A stretch of DNA of 64,000 nt from the NCBI RefSeq assembly GCF_900115495.1, contig NZ_FOWR01000001.1, positions 169,669-233,668 on the forward strand, in the 5' to 3' direction. The translations under genes and the position numbers were made by a program. Each line of letters opens with the position of its first letter. Within the stretch, counting starts at the first letter, position 1. Of this stretch, positions 8,738 through 16,834 are shown one piece after another. The DNA comes from Enterovibrio norvegicus DSM 15893 (GTDB taxonomy: Bacteria; Pseudomonadota; Gammaproteobacteria; Enterobacterales; Vibrionaceae). The notes beneath the pieces are model-generated. The model ran no database searches, was not told the DNA's origin, and saw only the letters and a list, made by a program, of their open reading frames with translations.

Positions 8738-9928
8738 ATGTTGATGTTTAAGAAATCCTTTACGCAGCAAATGCCGATCCCCGAAGGGGCGATTGCAAGC
8801 GCGGTAGAAGTGATGCGTACAGGCCGTCTTCATCGATATAACACGCTGGATGGCGAGTTAAGCGAAACGGATTTGCTCGAAAAGCAATTCGCGGATTATT
8901 TAGACGTGAAATATTGCTTGAGCTGCGCATCTGGCGGGTATGCCATTTACATCGCGCTGTTATGTGTGGGCGTGAAAGCCGGTGAGAAGGTGTTGTGTAA
9001 TGCCTTCACCTTGGCACCTGTGCCTGGTGCCATCACCAATGCGGGTGGTGAACCTGTATTGGTGGAAACAACGGCGGACTTAACGATCGATCTGAATGAT
9101 TTAGCACGCAAAGCGTCTCAACCCGACGTGCGGTACTTACTGCTTTCACACATGCGTGGGCACGTGGCTGATATGAATGCCATTGTGGATATTTGTGATA
9201 GTTACGGCGTCACATTAATCGAAGATTGCGCGCATACCATGGGCGCAAAGTGGCGCGGAAAAGCGAGCGGTACGTTTGGCAAAGTGGCGTGCTTTAGCGC
9301 GCAGACGTATAAGCATATCAACGCGGGTGAGGGCGGTTTTCTCGTCACGAATGACGACGGTGTGATGGCGAAAGCCATTATCTACTCAGGCTCATACATG
9401 CTGTTTGATCAACACCCCACGTTGCCGCCAAAAGAATGGTTTGATGAAGTGGCGTGCTCAACACCGAACTACAGCGGCCGAATGGATAACCTGCGTGCTG
9501 CGATCTTACGCCCGCAACTGGCACGATTAGACCGGCAATGTAAGCGTTGGAACTCTTTGTATGCGGCGATGGAAGACGCCCTCTCATGGCTCCCAGGCGT
9601 GGTATTGACTAAGCGTTCTGATGACGAAGTCTTCGTAGGGAGCTCCATTCAATTCTCATTTCCAGATTTGCCTGCTGAACATTTCCCCGCCTTAGTCAGA
9701 GGCTGCCAACGACGTGGCGTCGCGTTGAAATGGGTCGGAGCGCCTGAGCCGTCGGGCTACAGCAGTAAGTTCAACCATTGGCAATATTTAGCGCCATCTG
9801 CACCCTTGCCGCAGACCGAGAAAGTGCTTTCAACCTTAATCGATATGCGCATTCCACTGACATTTGAAGAAAGCGATGCGGAAGTTATCGCCCAAATCAT
9901 TTCCGATGTTCTGAAACAAACACAGTAA
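8738..9928 (+). CDS. DegT/DnrJ/EryC1/StrS-family PLP aminotransferase
   Basis: Fold-type I PLP enzyme of 396 residues. Landmarks include SCASGGYAIYIAL (substrate and cofactor loop), IEDCAHTMGA with Asp163 for the pyridine nitrogen, and the Schiff-base Lys192 in SAQTYKHINAGEGG. The family usually aminates keto sugars, which is odd in a catabolic operon. Here the gene lies between the HpsN-like dehydrogenase and TRAP system 2 with short gaps and a GGAGG ribosome site. It may transaminate a sulfonated C3 compound (for example sulfopyruvate/cysteate or a keto-DHPS/cysteinolate pair). Family call is firm; substrate is inference. Confidence 0.85.
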   Translation: MLMFKKSFTQQMPIPEGAIASAVEVMRTGRLHRYNTLDGELSETDLLEKQFADYLDVKYCLSCASGGYAIYIALLCVGVKAGEKVLCNAFTLAPVPGAITNAGGEPVLVETTADLTIDLNDLARKASQPDVRYLLLSHMRGHVADMNAIVDICDSYGVTLIEDCAHTMGAKWRGKASGTFGKVACFSAQTYKHINAGEGGFLVTNDDGVMAKAIIYSGSYMLFDQHPTLPPKEWFDEVACSTPNYSGRMDNLRAAILRPQLARLDRQCKRWNSLYAAMEDALSWLPGVVLTKRSDDEVFVGSSIQFSFPDLPAEHFPALVRGCQRRGVALKWVGAPEPSGYSSKFNHWQYLAPSAPLPQTEKVLSTLIDMRIPLTFEESDAEVIAQIISDVLKQTQ

Positions 9929-10035
9929 ATCGAACCAAGGCAACACAGCTAATCAATGACACACGCGGTGCAGCGCCGCGATGTGCAGGGATGCCATTCA
10001 TTCACGGATGTTTTTCACGAAAAGAGGTAAAGGAT

Positions 10036-11019
10036 ATGACGCTTAAAAAATGGACCAAATATCTCGCTATTTCCTGTCTTGCTCTTCCAGTGCTTGTCAG
10101 CGCCAAAACCATGAAAGTCGGTATGGGTGACCCTATCAACTCAGACCAAGGTGCGTATGCCATGCGCTTTAAAGAGTTGGTAGAGTTTTATTCAGGTGGT
10201 GATATTAAAGTAAAACTCTATCCAAACGGTGCGTTGGGCAGTGAAACGGAAATGGTGCAAAACGCGCGTCTCGGTTCGCTCGACATGGCACTGATTGGCA
10301 TCGGTAACTTAACGCCGTTTTCGAAAAAACTCGGCGCCTTAACCATGCCCTACCTGATCACCAATTCATCCGATGCCGTGAAGATCACCACGGGTGAACT
10401 TGGCGCATATTGGGCGGAATTGGCAAAGAAAGAAGCGGGTGTCGATATTCTGGGGTGGACTTACTCTAACTTCCGTCACCTCACGAACTCCAAGCGTCCT
10501 GTTAAAAACATGGAAGACGTAAAAGGCCTAAAAATTCGCGTACCTCAAAACAGCATCATGTTGAAATCATGGGAAGTGTTTGGCGCAAACCCGATTGCCA
10601 TGGCATGGACGGAAACCTTCACTGCACTGCAACAGAAAGTAGTGGATGGTCAGGACAACCCTTACATCGTGAACAACACCATGAAGTTCTATGAAGTGCA
10701 GCCTTATCTGACAGAAGTGCACCACCAGTACTCTCTTCAACCTTTAGTGATGGGTGCACGTACGTTTGGGAAACTGAAACCTGAGCAACAAGAAATCCTC
10801 CTGAAAGCCGGTCTTGAAGCGCAGCAATACGCCCTTGTATTCCAGATGACAGAAGCGGAAAACGCGAAGCAAAACATGATTGCTAACGGCGTTGAAGTGT
10901 TCACGTTGGAAGATGAAGACAAATGGATTAAAGCGGCAAAAGAGCAAGTTTGGCCTGAGTTCTATGACGACATTGGCGGCAAAGCCAGCTTCGACAATGT
11001 GCTAGAAAAAATGCAGTGA
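10036..11019 (+). CDS. TRAP transporter substrate-binding protein, DctP family (system 2)
   Basis: Periplasmic receptor of 327 residues with a signal peptide of about 22 residues (LALPVLVSA). The motif GLKIRVPQNSIM contains the Arg that normally fixes the acidic group of the ligand, followed by PIAMAWTETFTALQQKVVDGQDNP, both standard in DctP proteins. The ATG at 10036 has AAAGGA upstream; the open frame extends to 9991. It lies inside the cuyA operon, so a C3 sulfonate (DHPS, cysteinolate, cysteate or sulfolactate) is the likely ligand, by analogy with the HpsKLM and SlcHFG TRAP systems. Confidence 0.92.
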   Translation: MTLKKWTKYLAISCLALPVLVSAKTMKVGMGDPINSDQGAYAMRFKELVEFYSGGDIKVKLYPNGALGSETEMVQNARLGSLDMALIGIGNLTPFSKKLGALTMPYLITNSSDAVKITTGELGAYWAELAKKEAGVDILGWTYSNFRHLTNSKRPVKNMEDVKGLKIRVPQNSIMLKSWEVFGANPIAMAWTETFTALQQKVVDGQDNPYIVNNTMKFYEVQPYLTEVHHQYSLQPLVMGARTFGKLKPEQQEILLKAGLEAQQYALVFQMTEAENAKQNMIANGVEVFTLEDEDKWIKAAKEQVWPEFYDDIGGKASFDNVLEKMQ

Positions 11020-11087
11020 TTGAGCATTTGAACTAACAATAATTCAGAAACAACAGGGGCGGTAACGCCCCTGAATAGGACTGGCTT

Positions 11088-11594
11088 ATGCTCTCATTTT
11101 TCAGGAAGTTGGATAAGTTCGAAAGCTATGCGTGCCAAGCCTTACTGTGTTTGTTCGTTACGCTTTTGTTCTTTCAAGTGATATTGCGTGTGGTGTTCAA
11201 CTACGGCATCCCTTGGAGTGAAGAACTGTCCCGATTCGCCTTTGTGTGGTTCGTGTTCCTTGGCGCATCTTATGCAGCAAGGCTTTCCGCTCACAACCGC
11301 GTGACATTCCATCTGCAATGGCTACCGCACCGTGTTCGCGTTGGTGTGGAACTGTTCGCTGATGTTCTGTGGATCATCTTCAACACCCTCATGACGATTA
11401 AAAGCATCGAAGTGATTGAAAGTTTGATGGAATTTACCTTCCTTTCACCCGCACTCGAATGGTCAATGGCCTTCCTGTATTTCATTTTCCCCATTTCCTT
11501 CACCTTGACGTCCATTCGGATCATTCAGGTGAACTACATGAAGTTGGTCATGGGTGTGGCGTTCCACGACGTGGATGACGTGAAAGTAGATTAA
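11088..11594 (+). CDS. TRAP transporter small membrane subunit, DctQ family (system 2)
   Basis: 168 residues with four hydrophobic helices (about 15-35, 48-66, 85-108, 128-150). The family signature WSEELSRFAFVWFVFLGAS spans helices 1-2 and RLSAHNRVTF follows. It sits between the receptor and the large permease of the same system and forms the membrane complex with DctM. Confidence 0.93.
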   Translation: MLSFFRKLDKFESYACQALLCLFVTLLFFQVILRVVFNYGIPWSEELSRFAFVWFVFLGASYAARLSAHNRVTFHLQWLPHRVRVGVELFADVLWIIFNTLMTIKSIEVIESLMEFTFLSPALEWSMAFLYFIFPISFTLTSIRIIQVNYMKLVMGVAFHDVDDVKVD

Positions 11595-11702
11595 ACAGGC
11601 TCACTCATTGAGCGCCGCAATCGGGCTTTTGTGGGGAGATGTCGCGTATTGATTCTTCCACTAAACATGCTCGTGTTGCCATCAATATGAAAGGAGCCAT
11701 TC

Positions 11703-12983
11703 ATGGCAGCCTCTGTTGTACTTTTTAGTTCTTTCTTTGGGCTTTTGCTGATTGGCGCGCCCATTGTTATCGCACTGGGTGGCTCTGCCATGCTGGTGTA
11801 TCTCCTCTCTGGTGAAGATTACGTTTCACTGGTGCAAACCGCATGGAATGCGGTTGATTCCTTCCCCATCATGGCATTGCCTGCGTTCATTTTGTCCGGC
11901 GCGCTCATGCAAGCCTCGGGCATTTCCCGTCGACTCGTGCATATTGCGGAATTGTTGGCGGGGCCAATGGCGGGGGGGTTAGGCTTTTCTGCCATCTTGG
12001 CGAGTATGTTCTTCGGCGCGATTTCCGGCTCCGGCCCTGCAACCACCGCCGCGGTGGGTATGCTGATGATCCCTGCGCTAGCGGATAAGGGTTACAACAA
12101 AGGCTATGCTGCAGCGCTGACCGCCTCATCGGGCGGGCTAGGGGTGGTGATCCCGCCGAGCATTCCCATGGTGATTTACGGCGTGACCGCCAGTGAGTCT
12201 ATTGGGAAGCTGTTCATTGCAGGGGTGATCCCCGGTGTGATGCTGGCGGGTGGTTTGATGATTGCAAACTACATGATCAGTAAGAAAAACGGCTATGTCG
12301 GCGCATCAGAAACCCAACCCGGCGAACTGGGCAAAGCCTGCAAGGATGGCATTTGGTCGATCCTTGCACCCTTGGTCATTCTTGGTGGTATTTATTCCGG
12401 TTTATTTACGCCCACTGAAGCTGCAGTCGTGTCTGTTTTCTACACCTTGTTCGTCGGTAAATTCATTCACCGTGAACTGACTTTGGACGGTTTAAAGGAA
12501 TCACTGAGTTCGACCACATGGCTGACAGGCCGCGTGTTGATCATCATGTTTGCAGCCACGGCATTTGGACGCATTCTGGTGGAGAACGATACGCCGGCGG
12601 CTATCGCCAGTTCCTTGTTGGCACTGACAGACAGCTTGGCGTTGATTTGGCTGGTGGTGATTCTGTTCCTGATTTTGATCGGCATGTTCATGGAAACCTT
12701 GGCAACCATCATGATTGTCACGCCTGTGTTGCTGCCTGTGATGGTGCAACTGGGGGTTGATCCGATTCACTTTGGCGTGGTCTTGGTCTGTTGCTGTGAA
12801 ATTGGTTTTTCGACGCCGCCGCTCGGCGAAAACATGTTTATCAGTTCCAGTATTGCCAAGGTCACCATTGAGGAGATATCGGTAAAAGCACTGCCGTTTG
12901 TGCTTATCGAGGTTTTGGTGGTCTTCTTAATGAGTTATTTCCCCGACACCGTGCTTTGGCTGCCCAGCTTGATGGGGTATTAG
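11703..12983 (+). CDS. TRAP transporter large permease, DctM family (system 2)
   Basis: 426-residue large permease with about 12 hydrophobic segments. Signatures include GAISGSGPATTAAVG (around residue 102), SGGLGVVIPPSIPMVIYG (around 142) and FSTPPLGENMFISS (around 368), the paired hairpins of the transport domain. The ATG follows AAAGGAG. The 108-base gap after DctQ is larger than usual but I see no terminator in it, so co-transcription is still expected. Confidence 0.94.
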   Translation: MAASVVLFSSFFGLLLIGAPIVIALGGSAMLVYLLSGEDYVSLVQTAWNAVDSFPIMALPAFILSGALMQASGISRRLVHIAELLAGPMAGGLGFSAILASMFFGAISGSGPATTAAVGMLMIPALADKGYNKGYAAALTASSGGLGVVIPPSIPMVIYGVTASESIGKLFIAGVIPGVMLAGGLMIANYMISKKNGYVGASETQPGELGKACKDGIWSILAPLVILGGIYSGLFTPTEAAVVSVFYTLFVGKFIHRELTLDGLKESLSSTTWLTGRVLIIMFAATAFGRILVENDTPAAIASSLLALTDSLALIWLVVILFLILIGMFMETLATIMIVTPVLLPVMVQLGVDPIHFGVVLVCCCEIGFSTPPLGENMFISSSIAKVTIEEISVKALPFVLIEVLVVFLMSYFPDTVLWLPSLMGY

Positions 12984-13029
12984 CGCCTGTTGAGGCGGAA
13001 AATAGTGCAATCTATTGGCATAGAGAGGA

Positions 13030-13743
13030 ATGGAAACCGTGGACAAAACTGAACAAACCGTCGGTATTCTCGGTGGCATGGGGCCTGATGCCACCGTCGA
13101 TCTGATGCAACGCATCATCAACGCCACCCCCGCGACAGATGATGCCGATCATATCCGATTGCTGGTGGATAACGACCCCAAAGTGCCATCGCGGATCAAA
13201 GCCTTGATCGAGAAAACAGGGGAATCTCCAGGCCCATACATGGCGAAAATGGCACGGGGGCTTGAAGCCTCTGGTGCCGATTTGTTGATCATTCCTTGCA
13301 ATACCGCCCACAAGTATTTTGATGATGTCGTTAACGCGGTGGATGTGCCTGTGGTGAACCTTTTAGATATCGCCGCTGCGCATGTAAAGCGCACATTGCC
13401 TCATGCTACCTGTATTGGCTTGTTGGCGTCCACGGCGGTAAAAATCACCGATTTGTATGCGCCCGCCTGTCATGAGCAAGGGCTAGATGTGTTGTTCCCC
13501 GAACCTGTTTGGCAGGATGGTGTGATGTCGTTGATCCGCGCCGTTAAAGCCAATTCAGGCACCAGCTCCATGTGCCGTGTACTAAATATCGCCGCCGAAT
13601 CCCTCCGTGAACAAGGTGCGGATTGCATCTTGATTGCTTGCACGGAATTGTCTGTGGTGTCGAACCACCTAGAAACACCACTGCCTGTGTTTGATGCGGC
13701 TCAGATACTGGCAGAGCATGTGGTGGAAAAGGTGAAAGGCTAA
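13030..13743 (+). CDS. aspartate/glutamate racemase-family protein (possible cysteate racemase)
   Basis: PLP-independent two-cysteine racemase of 237 residues. The N-terminal GILGGMGPDAT, the first catalytic Cys90 in PCNTAH and the second Cys204 in ACTEL match aspartate racemases. It is the last gene of the cuyA/TRAP 2 set, 46 bases after DctM. Cysteate is the sulfonate analogue of aspartate, and CuyA acts on the L isomer, so this enzyme could convert D-cysteate to L-cysteate. That role is inference; ordinary aspartate racemase activity is possible. Confidence 0.87.
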   Translation: METVDKTEQTVGILGGMGPDATVDLMQRIINATPATDDADHIRLLVDNDPKVPSRIKALIEKTGESPGPYMAKMARGLEASGADLLIIPCNTAHKYFDDVVNAVDVPVVNLLDIAAAHVKRTLPHATCIGLLASTAVKITDLYAPACHEQGLDVLFPEPVWQDGVMSLIRAVKANSGTSSMCRVLNIAAESLREQGADCILIACTELSVVSNHLETPLPVFDAAQILAEHVVEKVKG

Positions 13744-13827
13744 TGCTCAGGTAGGTCAAAGGAACGCAAGGCTAAAGGGGGTAAAGTTAAAGGCGAAAAA
13801 GGGCAGAGGCGAGTTAAGCCTCGTACT

Positions 13828-14457
13828 TCATTTTCTGTAATGACTCAGAAAGAAGGTCGCCGTGTTGCGGGCCAACACCAATCCTTCTTCTTCGCTGATT
13901 GGCTGACATGCACCGATAAGCTGCGGCCAAAAAGCACTGCCTTTAATCAGATTATGAAGCTGAGAGCGCGCTTGTTCGATGTTATCCATCGTTAGCGTGC
14001 TTTTTTCTTGTTGAGCAACTAACCAGGCGTGCAATGCCGTGTCTTCTTTCGACATGTTTTTCATTTGTTCTTGCAGGGCATCGGGTTGAAACAAGAAGTG
14101 ACCGATAGCGACTTTTGCCATATCGAGATATTCGGGTTTCGAGAAGACAAGGATCTCTTGATAGAGCAGGGTGGTGAGCTGTTCTTCGAGTGGTTGTTGG
14201 GCAAGCTCTTCTAGTGCATCGGCGGTGATGGTGCTTTTCCAAAGCACAGATAACAGCTCCATCACTAGCGCTTCTTTCGATGCGAAGTGATTATACACGG
14301 TACGCTTGGACACATTTGCGAGTGCGGCGAGCTTATCCATGCTGGTGTTCTGCACACCGTATTCATGAAAGGCTTGTCTTGCCGCACAAAGGATCGCTTC
14401 GCGTTTTAATTCACTGCGTGTTTTTTTCTTTTCTATCATCATGTTAGTCGCCAACAC
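13828..14457 (-). CDS. TetR-family transcriptional regulator
   Basis: 209 residues with an N-terminal TetR helix-turn-helix: REAILCAARQAFHEYG, then MDKLAALANVSKRTVYNHFASKEAL. The C-terminal part looks like the AefR-type ligand domain. The ATG at 14442 is an alternative start that would trim five residues. It is divergent from a metallo-beta-lactamase-fold lipoprotein gene, and the intergenic space contains a perfect 11-bp-arm palindrome that is a good operator candidate. Confidence 0.9.
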   Translation of the reverse strand: MLATNMMIEKKKTRSELKREAILCAARQAFHEYGVQNTSMDKLAALANVSKRTVYNHFASKEALVMELLSVLWKSTITADALEELAQQPLEEQLTTLLYQEILVFSKPEYLDMAKVAIGHFLFQPDALQEQMKNMSKEDTALHAWLVAQQEKSTLTMDNIEQARSQLHNLIKGSAFWPQLIGACQPISEEEGLVLARNTATFFLSHYRK

Positions 14458-14509
14458 CTAGATTAACCGAATCTATCTTACACTAACCGGTTTACTTTTC
14501 ATTCCATAA

Positions 14510-14536
14510 TTGTAAACTACACCGAGTAGTTTACAA
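14510..14536. promoter_or_regulatory. perfect inverted repeat, likely TetR operator
   Basis: Arms TTGTAAACTAC and GTAGTTTACAA separated by ACCGA. It lies between the divergent tetR and the MBL lipoprotein gene, 24 bases upstream of a TATAAT hexamer (14560-14565) reading towards the lipoprotein. A second palindromic core AACCGGTT occurs at 14485-14492. Confidence 0.7.
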
Positions 14537-14603
14537 TAAATTTCATCATTTCTTGTGTTTATAATGACGACGTTCTCTCACTCATCGAACCAGCGTGGAC
14601 GGT

Positions 14604-15710
14604 ATGCAGAATCCAATTTTAAAACGCCAAATGGTTAATAAATCACTTTTTAGCGCCCGTTTGTTAACCGTAGTAGGAGCGATCACAATGAGCAGTTTAT
14701 TAACGTCATGTTCAGCGCCAGAACAAGAAACCCCGCGTTATCCCGATAAGTTTGTAAATAGCGATCCAGCCCTCAAGGCGCCGGATAACGTGTTTGAAAT
14801 CATCAAAGCATATTTCACGGCAGAGCGTAAAAACCCAACACCGACGTTTGCATTGCCCGTACACAGCATCACGGCAGAGCAATTGTTGAATGAAGAAAGT
14901 GATGTGGTTTATCGCTTGGGCCACTCAAGTGTGATCATGAAACTGGATGGCAAGCTTGTGATGGCAGACCCCGTATTCAGCGAGCGTGCATCCCCCGTGC
15001 AGTTTTTGGGGCCGAAGCGTTTTCACGACACGCCTATTTCGCTAGAAGCGCTGCCTGATATTGATGTGGTGGTGATCAGTCATGACCATTACGATCACCT
15101 TGATAAGCATTCTGTGAAAACTTTGGCCAGCAAAGTCGGTATGTTCTTGGTACCACTGAAAGTGGGGCAGGTTATGCGGGATTGGGGTGTGTCTGCGGAA
15201 AAAATCACTGAGCTAGATTGGTGGGAATCAGAAACAGTGAATGGTATTGCTTACACATTAACGCCGACGCAGCATTTCTCCGGTCGTGGTTTGACCGATC
15301 GCGACTCGACACTGTGGGGGAGTTGGGTGATTAAATCCTCTGAGAACAACGTCTATTTCAGTGGTGATTCTGGCTACTTTAAAGGCTTTAAGGAGATTGG
15401 AGACCGCTTTGGTCCTTTCGACCTGACTATGATTGAAACTGGCGCATACAATACCTTGTGGTCGCACATCCACATGTTCCCTGAACAAAGCGTACAGGCT
15501 CACGTTGACCTTAAGGGCAAAGTGATGATGCCTATTCACAACAGTACGTTTGATTTATCTATGCACGATTGGGACGAGCCGTTGGAGAAATCACTGCGTA
15601 TCGCTACCGAAAGAGGTGTGACTTTGGTGAGCCCTGAAATTGGTCAGCGTCTAGAAGTGGGTGAAGCCATGCCGGTTGTGAACTGGTGGAATAACCCCTT
15701 GGCGGATTAA
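14604..15710 (+). CDS. metallo-beta-lactamase-fold lipoprotein (UlaG/NAPE-PLD-like)
   Basis: Envelope lipoprotein with a hydrophobic N terminus and lipobox LLTSC, so probably anchored after signal peptidase II cleavage. The MBL metal motif SHDHYDHLDKH is present, followed by THQ-like TPTQHFSGRG, YFSGDSGY (Asp ligand) and a late His in PIHNSTF. The layout resembles NAPE-PLD/UlaG hydrolases acting on phosphodiester or lactone bonds. The start is uncertain: 14595 (GTG), 14604 (ATG) and 14631 (ATG) all lead into the signal sequence. Probably controlled by the divergent TetR. Confidence 0.86.
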   Translation: MQNPILKRQMVNKSLFSARLLTVVGAITMSSLLTSCSAPEQETPRYPDKFVNSDPALKAPDNVFEIIKAYFTAERKNPTPTFALPVHSITAEQLLNEESDVVYRLGHSSVIMKLDGKLVMADPVFSERASPVQFLGPKRFHDTPISLEALPDIDVVVISHDHYDHLDKHSVKTLASKVGMFLVPLKVGQVMRDWGVSAEKITELDWWESETVNGIAYTLTPTQHFSGRGLTDRDSTLWGSWVIKSSENNVYFSGDSGYFKGFKEIGDRFGPFDLTMIETGAYNTLWSHIHMFPEQSVQAHVDLKGKVMMPIHNSTFDLSMHDWDEPLEKSLRIATERGVTLVSPEIGQRLEVGEAMPVVNWWNNPLAD

Positions 15711-15747
15711 TTAATAGGCGGACTAATTCATAGGCAGTAGTGGAGCG

Positions 15748-16137
15748 ATGAGGATGAGTATTGCAGGCGTGAAAAAGGGATGCATTGCCCTGTCTTTCGT
15801 GGTTGCGGGTTTTGCGCAAAGCGCTTTTGCCGCGACAACATCAGAACGCATTGAACATGACGTGATGTACCTGATCAGCCAGATGGAACAGGCGGATTGC
15901 ACCTTTGTGCGAAACGGTAAAACGTATACCAACCTTGAGGCCGCAGAGCATCTTCTGAATAAATGGGATTACGCCAAGGATGACATTGAATCGACAACCA
16001 TGTTCATTGATGAGGTGGCTTCAAAAAGTTGGTTCACGGGAAAGGCTTACAAGGTGAAATGTGGCGGTGATGAGATCACTAGCAAGGTGTGGCTAACGGA
16101 GAAACTTGCTGATAAAACACCCGTAGAACAGGATTGA
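15748..16137 (+). CDS. secreted DUF5329-type protein
   Basis: 129 residues with a signal peptide ending in QSAFA. The mature part has two cysteines (DCTFVRNG and KVKCGG) that may form a disulfide, and segments EAAEHLLNKWDYAKDD and EVASKSWFTGKAYKV that I recognise from DUF5329 proteins. Function unknown. It follows the MBL lipoprotein by 37 bases and may be co-expressed with it. Confidence 0.72.
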   Translation: MRMSIAGVKKGCIALSFVVAGFAQSAFAATTSERIEHDVMYLISQMEQADCTFVRNGKTYTNLEAAEHLLNKWDYAKDDIESTTMFIDEVASKSWFTGKAYKVKCGGDEITSKVWLTEKLADKTPVEQD

Positions 16138-16246
16138 TCCAACGACCTAAAAGACAACTTATGGGCAGTTGGTAAGCGCGAGCGGCGGGAACATAAAAGC
16201 ATGTGCATGTCGATGGTTAGCTTCCATGTTCCCAAAGCGTCACGAA

Positions 16247-16594
16247 CTAGGATTTAACAGTATCTGCGGCGTCTTTATTTCCGACAAACATGAGCGTAAT
16301 ACAGACAACAGCGTAAAGTGTGCCAATTGGCCAGAACAATAAGGTGATGGCGCAGAAAATGCCCGCTGGCAGCTTCTTATCACCAAATGCTCCCCAACAA
16401 CCCAATCCCCCAATGACTAAGCCTGCGACACCAAACGCTGAGAAGAGTGCGCCCCCTGCATTAATGCCTTCTGATGCAAAAACGCTGTTGAATAATTCCC
16501 CTCCGCCAATAAACAGTATGCCAGAGAGTACCGTGAGTACGCCGCCCAATCCTAAAAGTACGCGCAAAAACATGTTCATATTTTTATAATCCAT
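16247..16594 (-). CDS. small membrane protein, unknown function
   Basis: 115 residues with three or four hydrophobic segments (about 8-30, 45-66, 75-98) and Gly-rich spacing. I do not recognise a family. It is monocistronic; a distinct intergenic region separates it from the MFS gene. Confidence 0.6.
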   Translation of the reverse strand: MDYKNMNMFLRVLLGLGGVLTVLSGILFIGGGELFNSVFASEGINAGGALFSAFGVAGLVIGGLGCWGAFGDKKLPAGIFCAITLLFWPIGTLYAVVCITLMFVGNKDAADTVKS

Positions 16595-16773
16595 TGTGTT
16601 TAGTTATTTTCCCTTTTTGCTTTTTCAAAGGCTGACGATCTTTTACCGAAGAAATAGCACATTGCTCAATGAGCAATAACTGCACCAAATAGGAAAATTA
16701 CTAACACATTGAACAATAGGGAGTATTTACTCAGTTGGCATTTTGGCAGGTGAATAGTTGCTTAAATACTGGC

Positions 16774-16796
16774 GAAAAATTGCCTTATCGGGCAAT
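16774..16796 (-). terminator. rho-independent terminator of the RiPP-like operon
   Basis: Read on the minus strand: stem ATTGCC/GGCAAT with a six-base loop followed by TTTTT, placed 40 bases after the MFS stop. It marks the 3' end of the minus-strand five-gene unit that starts with the repeat peptide. Confidence 0.65.
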
Positions 16797-16834
16797 AAGT
16801 TGCTTCGATATAAGACGAATGCCTCAATAAATAG

